Numbered from the stretch's first letter, positions 1-9,757 are shown. The stretch is DNA of 64,000 bases from Sphingomonas faeni (GCF_023195535.1 NZ_JALPNF010000001.1:620001-684000), one strand, 5' to 3'. Program-made: numbers and translations. The notes: a model not told the origin generated them from the sequence alone.

Positions 1-1098
1 CTCGAGCAGGAGTTCGCCTGGTCCGATCAGGATTACGGCAACATGGCGTCGGCGTTCCAGTTCGCCGCCGCGGTCGCGTTTCTCGGGACCGGATGGTTTA
101 TCGACCGGGTCGGCCTGAGGATCGGCTTCGCGGCGGGGGTCTTCGTATGGAGCCTCGCAGGCATGGCGCACGCATTCGTGTCCGGCGTGAGCGGGTTCAT
201 CGGCGCGCGCGTCGTGCTGGGTGCGGCGGAGTCGATCGGCACGCCCGCCGCAGTGAAATCCGCTGCGACCTATTTCGGTCCCAAGGACCGCTCGATCGCG
301 CTGGGGATCGGCAACACCGCGCCCAATGTCGGTGCGGTCATCACCCCGCTCGTCATCCCGGCGCTGGCGATCGCGTTCGGCTGGCGCGCGGCGTTCCTCG
401 TCGCCGGCGGCCTCGGGCTGGTGTGGGTCGTCGCGTGGTTCGCGTTCAAGATGCCCGCCGCGATCGCCGAGACCGGTGGCCCCGCGCCGATCCGCTGGAT
501 CGACCTGTTCAAGGATCGCCGGACGCTCGCCATCGCAGTCGCCAAAGTGCTGTCGGATCAGGTCTGGTTCTTCATGCTCTCATGGCTGCCCGATCTGTTC
601 CACCGGCTGTTCGGACTGCCGCAGGGTCAGGTCGGGCTCCCCGTCGCGCTCGTCTATGCGCTCGCGGCGTGCGGCGCGCTGACCGGCGGTTGGTTGCCGA
701 CGCGGTTGATGGCGCGCGGCTGGAGCCTCGACCGTGCGCGGAAATCCACGCTACTCTTGTATGCGCTGCTCATCCTACCGGTGCCGATCGTGTTGTCGCT
801 GCAAAGCCCTTGGACCGCGGCGTTGGTGCTCGGCCTCGGGCTGTTCGCGCATCAGGGGTTTTCGACCAACGTCTTTGCACTGACCACCGACGTCATGCCC
901 GCGCGGTCGGTCGGGTCGACGATCGGGATCGCGGCGTTCTGTGGCAACATGGGCTCGATCGGGATGATCCAGCTGTCCGCCTGGTCGCTCGGTCACGGCT
1001 TTGGCTATGCGCCGATGCTGGCGATCTGTGCATGCAGCTATTTGCTGGCGCTGGGGTTCATCCAGCTGCTCATCCCGCGGATCGAACCGGCCCGGTAG
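1..1098 (+). CDS. MFS transporter, hexuronate (ExuT/GudP-like) family, 5' end missing
   Basis: The reading frame is open from base 1, so the start lies outside the window; about 365 residues are visible. The protein is almost entirely hydrophobic helices. The stretch around EFAWSDQDYG, the GARVVLGAAES segment and the AATYFGPKDRSIALG loop are typical of the anion:cation symporter branch of the MFS that carries hexuronates and related sugar acids. It should be an inner-membrane symporter. Its 3' end overlaps the convergent LacI gene by 29 bases. The window also encodes uxuA and an alpha-glucuronidase, so glucuronate or galacturonate is a reasonable substrate, but substrate is inferred from family and context only. 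Confidence 0.85.
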   Translation, partial: LEQEFAWSDQDYGNMASAFQFAAAVAFLGTGWFIDRVGLRIGFAAGVFVWSLAGMAHAFVSGVSGFIGARVVLGAAESIGTPAAVKSAATYFGPKDRSIALGIGNTAPNVGAVITPLVIPALAIAFGWRAAFLVAGGLGLVWVVAWFAFKMPAAIAETGGPAPIRWIDLFKDRRTLAIAVAKVLSDQVWFFMLSWLPDLFHRLFGLPQGQVGLPVALVYALAACGALTGGWLPTRLMARGWSLDRARKSTLLLYALLILPVPIVLSLQSPWTAALVLGLGLFAHQGFSTNVFALTTDVMPARSVGSTIGIAAFCGNMGSIGMIQLSAWSLGHGFGYAPMLAICACSYLLALGFIQLLIPRIEPAR

Positions 1099-2077
1099 AG
1101 TCGCGACGGATCAGTTCGAACGGCACTTCGATCCGCTTCACGGCGAACTCCGCGGCGAGCAGGAGATCCGCCGCCATGTAGCCGAGCGTCCGCGTCGGCT
1201 GGCGGATCGTCGTCAGCGCGGGCCAGACGAAGCGCGAGATCGCGTCGTCGCCAAAGCCCGCGATCGACAGGTCGGCCGGCACCGACAGCCCGCGGCGGTG
1301 TGCGACGCTGAGCACGCCGGCGGCCATGTCGTCGTTCGAGGCAAAGATCGCGGTGGGCGGCAGGCGGAGCGCGAGCAGCGCCTCGGCCGCGTCGGCGCCC
1401 GATGCGCAGTCATAATCGCCGGGCCGTACCAGGACCGGATCGAACGCGATCTCGGCTTCGTCGAGCGCGGCGCGATAGCCCGCAAGTCGCTGCACGCTGG
1501 TCGCATAGCTCGCATGTCCCGAGACGAAACCGATGCGGCGGTGGCCAAGCGCCAGCAGATGCCGCGTCATTACGGTCGCGGCGCCGATATTGTCGATGAA
1601 CACCGATGCGGTGAGATCGAGGTCGGTGCCCGGCGAGACGCGGACGAACCGGACGTTCCGACGCGCCATGAGCGCCAGCACTTCGGGATAGTCGGTCGCG
1701 GGCGGCGTCAGGATCAGTCCGTCGACACCCGACCCATCGATCAAACTCTCGATATCGTCGATCAGCCGGTCGGAGTCATGGTCGTAGGGCTGCGCGATCA
1801 TCCGCACGCCATCGAGCAGACAGCGATCACGGATGCCGGACTGCATTTCATACACGTAATAGGGGCTGGGATTGTCGCACGCGAGCGCGATCTGGAAGCT
1901 GCGATGCCCCGCCAGCGTCCGCGCGGCCATGTTCGGCCGGTATTTGAGCGTCGCGAACGCCGCCGTCACCCGCGCCCGCGTCGCCTCCGAGACGCGAGGT
2001 TCGTTGTTGAGCACGCGCGAGACCGTCTTGATCGAAACGCCGGCAAGTCGCGACACGTCGTTTATCGTTGCCCGCAC
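1070..2077 (-). CDS. LacI-family transcriptional regulator
   Basis: 335 residues, the usual LacI length. An N-terminal helix-turn-helix (TINDVSRLAGVSIKTVSRVLN, residues about 3-24) is followed by the hinge region and a periplasmic-binding-protein-like effector domain; LSIAGFGDD and LTTIRQPTRTLG near the C-terminus are family hallmarks. It is convergent with the hexuronate-type transporter and divergent from nrdJ. The likely role is repression of sugar genes lying left of the window. I found no clear palindromic operator in the 314-base gap upstream, so its target is unknown. Confidence 0.9.
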   Translation of the reverse strand: MRATINDVSRLAGVSIKTVSRVLNNEPRVSEATRARVTAAFATLKYRPNMAARTLAGHRSFQIALACDNPSPYYVYEMQSGIRDRCLLDGVRMIAQPYDHDSDRLIDDIESLIDGSGVDGLILTPPATDYPEVLALMARRNVRFVRVSPGTDLDLTASVFIDNIGAATVMTRHLLALGHRRIGFVSGHASYATSVQRLAGYRAALDEAEIAFDPVLVRPGDYDCASGADAAEALLALRLPPTAIFASNDDMAAGVLSVAHRRGLSVPADLSIAGFGDDAISRFVWPALTTIRQPTRTLGYMAADLLLAAEFAVKRIEVPFELIRRDSTGPVRSAG

Positions 2078-2278
2078 ACGTTCCCTCTCGTCGCCCGCAT
2101 CTCAGTCCCCCTACTTGGGCGCCGCGACGACGTAATGCCAATATCGCCATACCCCGATGCACGTCCTGAAATGTATTTTCCGGCCAGTGTCGGGCATATT
2201 TCGCTTAGGCCGGCAAACTGGGACAGCCGGAGATCAAGCGGATCATAGTCAACCGATAGCGCAGGTTACAAAGCAGTC

Positions 2279-2294
2279 ACACTATATATTGCGC
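2279..2294 (+). promoter_or_regulatory. NrdR-box-like site upstream of nrdJ
   Basis: The sequence ACACTATATATTGCGC closely resembles the NrdR-box consensus (ACAC-W-ATATAT-W-G-W-GT) found before ribonucleotide reductase genes. It ends 97 bases before the nrdJ start. NrdR boxes normally come in pairs about 31 bases apart; I see only a very weak match at that distance on either side. The rest of the 314-base gap (2078-2391) shows no cobalamin riboswitch that I can recognise. Confidence 0.5.
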
Positions 2295-2391
2295 TTTCAA
2301 CCTCAGCGACCCATAGCGGGCCAGAGGCCATTTCCGCTCCGACAATGGGCGATTTCGAACGCTGGCCCGTATAGTTACTTGAGGTTCGTCT

Positions 2392-4731
2392 ATGACTTCC
2401 GATACTGCAATGGGCCCGCTCGACCAGCCTGTCACCGTCCACATCTGGCGCGAGAAATACCGTCACGCAAGCGAGGCGACGCCCTCCGACACGTTCGCTC
2501 GCGTCGTCGGCGGGGTCTATGCCAATGATGATCCGGCCCACGCAGCCAAGGCGCTTGCCGCCCTCGAGGCACGCGACTGGGTGCCGGGTGGACGCATTTT
2601 CGCCGGCGCCGGAACGACCAAGCGCGTGACGTGGATCAACTGCTTCGTCAGCCCGACCATCCAGGATTCGATGGATAGCGAGCCCGGACTGGAGGGCGTC
2701 GGGATCATGCCGGCGCTGAACGTCGCAGCCTTCACGCAGCAGCAGGGCGGCGGCATCGGCATGGACTTCGGCACGCTACGACCGGACGGTGCCGTGGTCG
2801 GCAGGACCGGATCGATTTCGTCGGGCGTGATCCCGTTCATGGCGATGTGGGACGGCATGTGCGTCACGATCCGGTCGAGCGGATCGCGCCGTGGTGCGAT
2901 GATGGGTGTGCTCCCAATCTGGCATCCCGACGTGCTGGCGTTCATTGCCGCCAAGACGCGCAAGGATTTTCTCAAGAACTTCAACGTCTCGGTCACGGTT
3001 ACCGACGACTTCATGGCGGCGCTGGAGGCTGGCTCGGACTGGGATCTGGGCTTCCACGTGCCGCGCGCGGACGGCGAGCATGTCGCGGTCGGTGAAAAGG
3101 ACGGCCGTCCCTGGTACGTCTATCGCCGGTTGCCCGCCGCCGAGTTGTTCGACCTGATCACGCGCACGACCTATGACTATGCCGAGCCCGGCGTGATCTT
3201 CATCGACCGCGTCAACAAGCTGAACAACCTGAACTATTGCGAAACGATCGCCGCCACCAACCCATGCGGCGAGCAGCCTTTGCCGCCCAATGGCGACTGC
3301 GATCTCGGTCATGTGAACCTCGCCAACATGGTCCTGAATCCGTTCACGGCCGATGCGGCGGTCGACTGGGACAGGCTGCGGAGCGCGGTTCAGGTCGGCG
3401 TGCGATTTCTGGACAACGTCCTCGATACGTCGCCCTTCCCTACTCCGGAGCAGCGTGCCGAAGCGCTCGCCAAGCGCCGCATCGGTCTCGGTTATACCGG
3501 TCTTGGCAATTTGTTGCAGCAGATGCGGGTACGCTATGGCCGCACGGCGACGCCGCTGGTCGAGGAGATCGGCAAGGCGATCGCGATCGAGGCCTATCGG
3601 ACGTCGGTGGCGCTGGCGCGCGAACGCGGCGCCTTTCCCGTCTACGACACCGAGGCGTTCGCCCGCGCGCCGTTCCTGACCAAGCTGCCGGCCGATCTGG
3701 TCGCCGACATCCGCACGCACGGCATCCGCAACGGCGTACTCCTGACGCTGGCACCGACCGGCACGACGTCGATCTTCTACGGCAATGTCAGCTCGGGCGT
3801 CGAACCGACCTTCAGCTGGCATTACGACCGCGCGGTCGTGATCGAGCAGACCGCGACCGATCAGACGCTCGAGCGTTTCGAAGTGCAGGATTACGGCTGG
3901 TACCTGTATAGCCGCATGCCGGGCTTCGATGCCGCCGCCGCCTTGCCCGACTATATGGTCACCGCGCTCGCGCTGTCGGTCGACGATCATATAGCGGTCG
4001 CCGCCGCCGCGCAGGCCTGGGTCGATGCCGCGATCTCGAAGACCATCAACTGCCCGGCCGACATGCCGTACGAGGCGTTTCGCGAGGTCTATCTCACCGC
4101 CTACCGCGAGGGCATGAAGGGCTGCACGACCTATCGTCCGAGCGGCGTTCGCGGCTCCGTGCTGTCGGTGAAGAGCGATACCGCCGAACCCGAGCCGGTC
4201 GTCGCGCCCCCCGCCGTCGCGGCATCCGACGTGCTGACCCGCCCGCAGGTGCTGAGCGGCAAGACGGTAAAGATCAAATGGCCTATCGACGGCGAGAATT
4301 ACTACCTCACCATCAACGACTATGTGCATCCCGATGGACGTCGCGTCCCGTTCGAGATCTTCATTTCGACCAGCTCGGTCGAGAATTTCGAGACCATGGC
4401 TGCGCTCACCCGGACGCTGTCCGCGGCGTGCCGGCGCGGCGACGCGACCTTCCTGTTCGAGGAACTGGAACGGGTTCATTCGCCCAAGGGTGGCGCGCTC
4501 GTCCGCCTCGATCACGAAGCCAAGGGCAGCTATGCGCCCAGCCTCATCGCGCTTATCGGCAGGATCCTGCGCCAGCATTCGGAACCCGAGCCGGCACTCG
4601 CGCTGGATACGACCGGTGCACCCGGCGGTGAGGTCACGGGCGAGCAATGCCCGAGCTGCAAGCGCAACACCGCGCACATGCTGGAGGGGTGCCTGACCTG
4701 CTATCAATGCGGGTACAGCAAATGCGGATGA
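2392..4731 (+). CDS. nrdJ: Adenosylcobalamin-dependent (class II) ribonucleotide reductase
   Basis: 779 residues. It reduces ribonucleotides to deoxyribonucleotides using a B12-generated thiyl radical. The active-site segment NPCGEQPLPPNGDCDLG (about residue 297) and the APTGTTSIFYGN...SSGVEPTF segment (about 455-475) are diagnostic. The C-terminal tail carries a CPSC...CLTCYQCGYSKCG cysteine cluster used for metal binding or re-reduction. It is shorter than the roughly 1,200-residue rhizobial class II enzymes. The ATG at 2392 follows GAGG at suitable spacing, and an NrdR-box-like site lies upstream. No other reductase subunit is in the window. Confidence 0.96.
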   Translation: MTSDTAMGPLDQPVTVHIWREKYRHASEATPSDTFARVVGGVYANDDPAHAAKALAALEARDWVPGGRIFAGAGTTKRVTWINCFVSPTIQDSMDSEPGLEGVGIMPALNVAAFTQQQGGGIGMDFGTLRPDGAVVGRTGSISSGVIPFMAMWDGMCVTIRSSGSRRGAMMGVLPIWHPDVLAFIAAKTRKDFLKNFNVSVTVTDDFMAALEAGSDWDLGFHVPRADGEHVAVGEKDGRPWYVYRRLPAAELFDLITRTTYDYAEPGVIFIDRVNKLNNLNYCETIAATNPCGEQPLPPNGDCDLGHVNLANMVLNPFTADAAVDWDRLRSAVQVGVRFLDNVLDTSPFPTPEQRAEALAKRRIGLGYTGLGNLLQQMRVRYGRTATPLVEEIGKAIAIEAYRTSVALARERGAFPVYDTEAFARAPFLTKLPADLVADIRTHGIRNGVLLTLAPTGTTSIFYGNVSSGVEPTFSWHYDRAVVIEQTATDQTLERFEVQDYGWYLYSRMPGFDAAAALPDYMVTALALSVDDHIAVAAAAQAWVDAAISKTINCPADMPYEAFREVYLTAYREGMKGCTTYRPSGVRGSVLSVKSDTAEPEPVVAPPAVAASDVLTRPQVLSGKTVKIKWPIDGENYYLTINDYVHPDGRRVPFEIFISTSSVENFETMAALTRTLSAACRRGDATFLFEELERVHSPKGGALVRLDHEAKGSYAPSLIALIGRILRQHSEPEPALALDTTGAPGGEVTGEQCPSCKRNTAHMLEGCLTCYQCGYSKCG

Positions 4732-4794
4732 TGCGGGCGCGCCAAGACAGAGGTTAGGCTAGGAGCCGGCGCGCAGGCGTTATACACGGCTGCG

Positions 4795-5664
4795 ATGCCC
4801 CTGTTTCGTTTCCTCGCCGTGCTCGCCGCGTGCTTCGTTGCCGGTCCCGCCCTTGCCGAATGTCGCGTGGGCGCCTTCGAGACGATGCCCGAACGCGCGC
4901 TTATCCACCTGCCCGCTGCCCGGTCCTCGGCACCGATGCCATTGGTCATGCTGCTCCACGGCAGCACGGGCACCGGCGCCGAGATGCTGCGCGACAGCCA
5001 CCTCGCCGAGACCGCCGACCGGCACGGGTTCGTCGTCGTGTCCCCGGATGGCGGGATCGCTGCGAAACGCGGCTATGTGTGGAATATCCCGGGCGTGCTG
5101 ACGGTCAGCGGTACCCTGCCCCCCAAAGATGCGCGCGACGACGTCGCCTACCTCACGGATCTGGTCGACCGGCTGGTCGCCACCGGCTGCGTCGACGCCA
5201 AGCGCGCGTACCTGACCGGGTTGTCGGGCGGTGGGCGCATGGCATCGTGGCTGGGCTGCGTCGCCCCTGGCCGCTTTGCCGGAATCGCGCCGGTCGTCGG
5301 ATTGCGCGCCGGACGCCCGCTCGGGTCCGACCCGATGCAGGCGGATCCTGCGACCTGCCGCCCCAGCGCATCCGTCCCGCTGCTCGCCTTTTCCGGCGAC
5401 GCCGATACGACCAACCCGATCGCGGGGGGCGGCGCGCCCTATTGGCAATATTCGCAGATCACCGCGCTGCAACGCTGGGCGGCGCTCAACGGCTGCTCGA
5501 ACCCTTATGCCCGCAACGTCGGCACGACGGTGTACGAGCAAGGCTATTCGCGCTGCCGGGGCGGCGCGACCGTCGCGGCGCGCGTGATGCGCGGCGGGCC
5601 GCATAATTGGTCGGTGGTCGACAACGAGGCGATGTGGGCTTTCCTGTCACGGCATACGCGCTGA
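4795..5664 (+). CDS. Secreted alpha/beta-hydrolase of the PHB depolymerase / feruloyl esterase (CE1-like) family
   Basis: 289 residues with a clean signal peptide (residues 1-21, cut after PALA). The fold markers are the oxyanion-hole stretch VMLLHGSTGTG, the nucleophile elbow GLSGGGRMA (Ser in G-x-S-x-G), an acid in FSGDADTTNP and a late histidine in RGGPHNW. This matches the Esterase_PHB / LpqC-like group, whose members cut poly-hydroxybutyrate oligomers or feruloyl and acetyl esters on xylan. Given the xylan genes 10 kb away a hemicellulose esterase is attractive, but the sequence alone does not decide. It stands alone, convergent with the molybdenum hydroxylase operon. Confidence 0.8.
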   Translation: MPLFRFLAVLAACFVAGPALAECRVGAFETMPERALIHLPAARSSAPMPLVMLLHGSTGTGAEMLRDSHLAETADRHGFVVVSPDGGIAAKRGYVWNIPGVLTVSGTLPPKDARDDVAYLTDLVDRLVATGCVDAKRAYLTGLSGGGRMASWLGCVAPGRFAGIAPVVGLRAGRPLGSDPMQADPATCRPSASVPLLAFSGDADTTNPIAGGGAPYWQYSQITALQRWAALNGCSNPYARNVGTTVYEQGYSRCRGGATVAARVMRGGPHNWSVVDNEAMWAFLSRHTR

Positions 5665-5744
5665 CGGGAGGGCTGCATCACCATCGCCGGATCGCCACAG
5701 GACACCTTACCGGTCCGGCTATCGGTTCACTCAGGGTCGGGTGT

Positions 5745-7964
5745 TCATACTGGCGTGGGAGACCCAGCCGCTAGAGGCATACTCCTGGATCGCACCCCCG
5801 TGGCGGCAGCGAGCGCGTTACCGAGTGCCGCTGCGGTCGGGCCTTGCGCGCACTCGCCCGTGCCGAGGAACGGCGTCCCCGGCCGATCGATCACCTCGAC
5901 GCTGACGCTGCGCGGCGCGTCAGCGAAGCGAAGGATCGGATAGGTGCTCCAGTCGTAATCGGTGCGGCGTGCACCGTCATGACCTGCCGCCTCGATCGCG
6001 GTCCAGCTCAGCGACTGGACGATCCCGCCCTCAACCTGGTTGCGGATGCCGTCCGGATTGACCGCCTCGCCGCTGTCCACCGCGGCGACCGCGCGGTGGA
6101 CGATGAGCCGACCCTCGTCGGGGATGCGCTCGACATCGAGCGCGACCGCGCAATAGGCGCCGTGGTTCTTGTAGCGCGCAAACGCGAATCCCCGCCCGCG
6201 ATTGGATGCGGGTCGGTATCGTCCCCAGCCGAACCGATCCGCCGCGCGCCGGATCACTGCGGCGGCACGCGGATCGTCGATATGCGCCAGTCGGAACGCC
6301 ACCGGGTCGCGTCCCGCCGCGACCGCCAGTTCGTCCATGAAGCTTTCGAGCGCGAAGATGTTGAGATGCGCGCCAAGCCCCCGCAACGCCGAGACGCGCA
6401 CCGGCATGTCGGGCAGGAAATGGCTGACGATGGTCTGGTTGGGAAAGCGATAGAGCGGAATGGCGTTGCGGTCGCCGCCGCCGTTAGGCTGCGGGATCGG
6501 CTTGGGTGGCGTCGGCGTGAAAGGTGGCACCACCTCCGAGCCGGCGAGCAGATCGCCAGCTGCCGTCGGGCGGGTGCTGTGCGTGTTGCTCCACACCTGA
6601 TGCCGCCAGTCGACGATCCGCCCCGACGCGTCGAGCGTCGCATCGACCTGCGCGAGCATCGCCGGGCCGAGCGGTTCCCAGCCATGTTCCTGCTCGCGGC
6701 TCCATTGCAGCCGGACCGGCACGCCGGGCATCGCGCGCGCGATCAGCGCGACGTCGCCCGCGACGTCATCGGCGCCGTTATGCCCGTAGCACCCTGCTCC
6801 TTCGCGGTGGACGCAGCGGATGCGGTCGACCGGCATCGCAAGAAGTTCGGCGATCGCCTGGCGCAACGGCTCGACGCCCTGGCTGTGCGTCCAGACCGTC
6901 AGTCGGCCCTCCTCGAAAAGCGCCACGGCACAGGATGGTCCTATCGCGCCGTGCATCAGATAAGGGCGGTCGTAGCGCGCCGACAGCCGCCGAATGCCGC
7001 GCGCCGCGGGGTCGTCGCGACGTGTGTCGATCACTTGGCTTTCGCGGCGCATGGTCAACAGTCCCGCGGGCATGGGCGGTAGCGCCGGCACCGCGGCATC
7101 GCGCACCCAGCGGCCACGATTGGCGACCCGAAGCGCCTGCTCGAGCGGCCATTCGCGCGGTCCGACGATCGCCGCGAACCGCCCGACCTGCACGACTTTG
7201 GCGACACCCGATTGCCGGCGAAGCGCGGCAAGATCAGGCGTCAGTCGCGTGCCGGACGAGGGGCCGCGCAGCACCCGGGCGTGCACCATGCCGGGCAGCA
7301 CCATATCGTGGACATAGCTCGGCAAGCCGGTCAGCTTGGCAGGCAGGTCGACGCGCGGCACCGGCCGTCCGATCAACCGCCGCGCCGCCAGACGCTTGCG
7401 CGGCACGTCGGCGCGTGCACGCACGGCCAGCGACGTCGACGCGGCGAGCTCGGCATAGGTCGCGCGCCGTCCCTGCCCGTCGAGCACGGCGCCGTCGCGC
7501 GTGAACAAGCTCGTCGCAGCCACGCCCCATCGTCCCGCCGCCGTCTCTGCCAGCAACAACCGGACGTTGGCGGCGGCGTTGGCGACCGCGGTACCGCTCT
7601 GCTCGAGCGTCTGGCTGCCCGCAGTCACGCCCTCGTTGGGCGTCAGGCTGGTATCCGCGGTGATGAGATCGACCCGTTCGATCGCCACGTCGAGTTCGTC
7701 GGCGACCAATTGCGCCATCGCGGTCTTCACGCCGGTCCCGAGTTCGACCTTGCCCGTGAACACCGTCACGCGACCGTCCGGTGCGATGCGGATCCACGCG
7801 TCGAGATCGGGAAACTTGGCCAATGTCCCCGGCAGATCGGGCGCGACCGTCGGCGGTCCGCCGCTGCCCTCGCCGCCGCCGGTCTGTGCAAGCGCGGCGG
7901 GCGCGAAGGAAAACGCGACCAGCAGCCCGCCCAGCACATCGCGACGTGACGCCTGCCCGCTCAT
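5745..7964 (-). CDS. Molybdopterin-binding large subunit of an Ior-type (isoquinoline 1-oxidoreductase-like) xanthine dehydrogenase family enzyme
   Basis: 739 residues from the ATG at 7964, which overlaps the upstream subunit's stop as ATGA (7961-7964). A Tat-like leader opens the protein (SRRDVLGGLLVAFSFAPAALA), followed by the Moco-binding domain; GTGECAQGPTAAALGNA near the C-terminus holds the conserved catalytic glutamate region of the family. The enzyme hydroxylates an N-heterocycle or aldehyde with water, passing electrons to the Fe-S partner and then the cytochrome. The substrate cannot be read from sequence. The longer frame upstream of 7964 belongs to the small subunit in another frame and was excluded. 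Confidence 0.9.
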   Translation of the reverse strand: MSGQASRRDVLGGLLVAFSFAPAALAQTGGGEGSGGPPTVAPDLPGTLAKFPDLDAWIRIAPDGRVTVFTGKVELGTGVKTAMAQLVADELDVAIERVDLITADTSLTPNEGVTAGSQTLEQSGTAVANAAANVRLLLAETAAGRWGVAATSLFTRDGAVLDGQGRRATYAELAASTSLAVRARADVPRKRLAARRLIGRPVPRVDLPAKLTGLPSYVHDMVLPGMVHARVLRGPSSGTRLTPDLAALRRQSGVAKVVQVGRFAAIVGPREWPLEQALRVANRGRWVRDAAVPALPPMPAGLLTMRRESQVIDTRRDDPAARGIRRLSARYDRPYLMHGAIGPSCAVALFEEGRLTVWTHSQGVEPLRQAIAELLAMPVDRIRCVHREGAGCYGHNGADDVAGDVALIARAMPGVPVRLQWSREQEHGWEPLGPAMLAQVDATLDASGRIVDWRHQVWSNTHSTRPTAAGDLLAGSEVVPPFTPTPPKPIPQPNGGGDRNAIPLYRFPNQTIVSHFLPDMPVRVSALRGLGAHLNIFALESFMDELAVAAGRDPVAFRLAHIDDPRAAAVIRRAADRFGWGRYRPASNRGRGFAFARYKNHGAYCAVALDVERIPDEGRLIVHRAVAAVDSGEAVNPDGIRNQVEGGIVQSLSWTAIEAAGHDGARRTDYDWSTYPILRFADAPRSVSVEVIDRPGTPFLGTGECAQGPTAAALGNALAAATGVRSRSMPLAAGSPTPV

Positions 7965-8452
7965 GTCACCGGTTCCGCGGCATCGACCACCCCGCCGCCG
8001 CGCATCACCGCCGCGCGCCGCACCGCGCGCAAAATCCGCATGTGGGTTCCGCACCGACAGAGCGACGGCGCCATCGCCGTCCGCATCGCGTATTCGGTCG
8101 GTGTGGTCGTCTTGCGTAGCAGGCCTTCCGCGCGCGTCATCATTCCGGGGATGCAATAGCCGCATTGCGCCGCCTGCTCGTGGAGGAAGGCGCGCTGGAC
8201 GTCGCCCGGTTTGGCGGCAGTCCCCAGCCCCTCGACCGTGGTGACCTTCCGCGTCCCGATCGCGCCGACGGGCATCAGGCACGAAAATACCGGTCGATCG
8301 TCGACCAGCACGGTGCATGCCCCGCACTGCCCCAGTCCGCACCCGAACTTTGCGGCATGGAGATGGAGATCGTCACGCAGAACATAGAGCAGCGGAGTGG
8401 CGGGATCGACATCGACCCGCGCCGCCGCCCCGTTGACGGTCAAGTCGATCAT
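7961..8452 (-). CDS. 2x[2Fe-2S] small subunit of the Ior-type hydroxylase
   Basis: 163 residues, the usual size for IorA/CoxS-like subunits. The plant-type [2Fe-2S] ligands lie in KFGCGLGQCGACTVL plus the later FSC, and the second cluster in QCGYCIPGM and LCRCGTH. It starts at 8452 within an ATGA overlap with the cytochrome gene (8449-8452) and ends in an ATGA overlap with the large subunit, so all three proteins are probably made by coupled translation. It relays electrons from the Mo site towards the cytochrome. Confidence 0.94.
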   Translation of the reverse strand: MIDLTVNGAAARVDVDPATPLLYVLRDDLHLHAAKFGCGLGQCGACTVLVDDRPVFSCLMPVGAIGTRKVTTVEGLGTAAKPGDVQRAFLHEQAAQCGYCIPGMMTRAEGLLRKTTTPTEYAMRTAMAPSLCRCGTHMRILRAVRRAAVMRGGGVVDAAEPVT

Positions 8453-9738
8453 TCGCCCTCCTCGCGCGCCTTGGCGACGTCCTTCTCTAGGTCTTTCCAG
8501 GCCGGACCGCTGCCATGCCGCACCTGCAGATACGCCACGATTTCCGCCACCTGACGGTCGTCGAGCGCATCGGCAAAGGCCGGCATATAGGGCCCACGCG
8601 CCGAAACCGGCGGACGCAGCCCCTGCAGGATGATCTGGATCGTGTCGCGGGGATTGTCCTCGTGCAGCGGCGTGCCGAGCGGCAAGACCGGGCGCCCCGC
8701 GACCATCATTGCCGCACCCGGCTCGTGGCACACCGCGCAGGCACCCTCGTACAGGCGCGCGCCAACCGGATGCCGCTGCGATGCCGATGCACGACGATCG
8801 GGTAGCGGCGGCTCGACGCGCGCGGCTGGCGCCTCGCGCATCTGCCACGCGTAATAGGTCGCGAGCGCGCGCACATCCGCCGGTGCAGCGCGCGCCAGAT
8901 TATACGTGACCGGCCCCATCGGCCCGGCGGCCGCGGCATGCGCGGTACTCAGGCCGGTACGGAAATACGCATCGAGCCGGTCCACGGTCCATGCCCGAAC
9001 TGCCGGGGAGCGCGCGTTGATCGGGGGAGCATACCAGCCACCCGACCACCCGCCATCATAGGCTTCGGCGCCACGCTTTTCCTGCTGCAACAGGCCGCGC
9101 GGACTGTGGCACGCGGTGCAATGCGCCAACGTCTCGCCGATGTAGCGACCCCGGTTCCACGCGGCCGACTGGCGAGGATCGGACGCCATCGGTTGCGGTC
9201 GCAAGAACAGCAACTTCCAGCCGGCGAGCAAGGGGCGAAAGCCGAGCGGCGGGATCATCGTATTGGCCGGCGGTACCGCACGCACGGCCGGCCGGGTCAT
9301 CAGGAACGCGTACAACGCGCCCAGGTCGCTGTCCGTCACGTTGGCATAATGGGTATACGGAAAAGCCGGATACAAATGGCTACCGTCACGCCCCACGCCC
9401 TCACGCATCGCGCGGTTGAATGCAGCCGGTGACCATTCCCCGATTCCCGTCGCCGGGTCGGGCGTGATGTTGCTGCCATAGACCGTCCCGAACGGCGTCT
9501 TGATCGGATAGCCGCCCGCATAGGGACGTTCGCCCGCGGCCTGATGGCAACTGACGCAATTGCCCAGCCGTGCGAGATTGGCGCCGCGCGCGACCAGCGC
9601 CGCATCGAACAACCGCGGATCAGGCCGCGTCACCGCCGCAATGGCCGGTCGGTAGGCGATGATCGCAAAGACCACTATGCCTACGCACAGCGCAATCGCG
9701 GCCCATATGACGGTGCGCGTGATCCCTGACCGGCTCAT
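8449..9738 (-). CDS. Membrane-anchored tri-haem cytochrome c of the Ior-type hydroxylase
   Basis: 429 residues. One N-terminal transmembrane anchor (about residues 10-28) is followed by three c-type haem motifs: CVSCH (61-65), CTACH (207-211) and CAVCH (334-338). This is the alcohol/aldehyde/nicotinate dehydrogenase type of tri-haem cytochrome subunit, placed in the periplasm and feeding electrons to the respiratory chain. Its position directly before the two hydroxylase subunits shows that this enzyme is respiratory rather than NAD- or oxygen-linked. It starts 19 bases after the stop of the upstream repeat peptide. Confidence 0.93.
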   Translation of the reverse strand: MSRSGITRTVIWAAIALCVGIVVFAIIAYRPAIAAVTRPDPRLFDAALVARGANLARLGNCVSCHQAAGERPYAGGYPIKTPFGTVYGSNITPDPATGIGEWSPAAFNRAMREGVGRDGSHLYPAFPYTHYANVTDSDLGALYAFLMTRPAVRAVPPANTMIPPLGFRPLLAGWKLLFLRPQPMASDPRQSAAWNRGRYIGETLAHCTACHSPRGLLQQEKRGAEAYDGGWSGGWYAPPINARSPAVRAWTVDRLDAYFRTGLSTAHAAAAGPMGPVTYNLARAAPADVRALATYYAWQMREAPAARVEPPLPDRRASASQRHPVGARLYEGACAVCHEPGAAMMVAGRPVLPLGTPLHEDNPRDTIQIILQGLRPPVSARGPYMPAFADALDDRQVAEIVAYLQVRHGSGPAWKDLEKDVAKAREEGE

Positions 9739-9757
9739 TCCCCGCTATGTCCCTCGA

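Noticed and set aside
2078-2391. Cobalamin riboswitch before the B12-dependent reductase
   Set aside because: No B12-box or the expected multi-stem core could be found; the NrdR-like box explains the upstream control better.
2776-4707. A 643-codon antisense frame across nrdJ
   Set aside because: It mirrors the third-position GC bias of nrdJ, has no family motifs and no ribosome site; other long antisense frames (for example over secA 57037-59778, GH115 15596-18451 and the second TonB receptor 33108-36506) were rejected for the same reason.
9426-9486. Possible frame break in the cytochrome gene
   Set aside because: The three haem motifs lie in one continuous frame of normal length, so the gene is intact.
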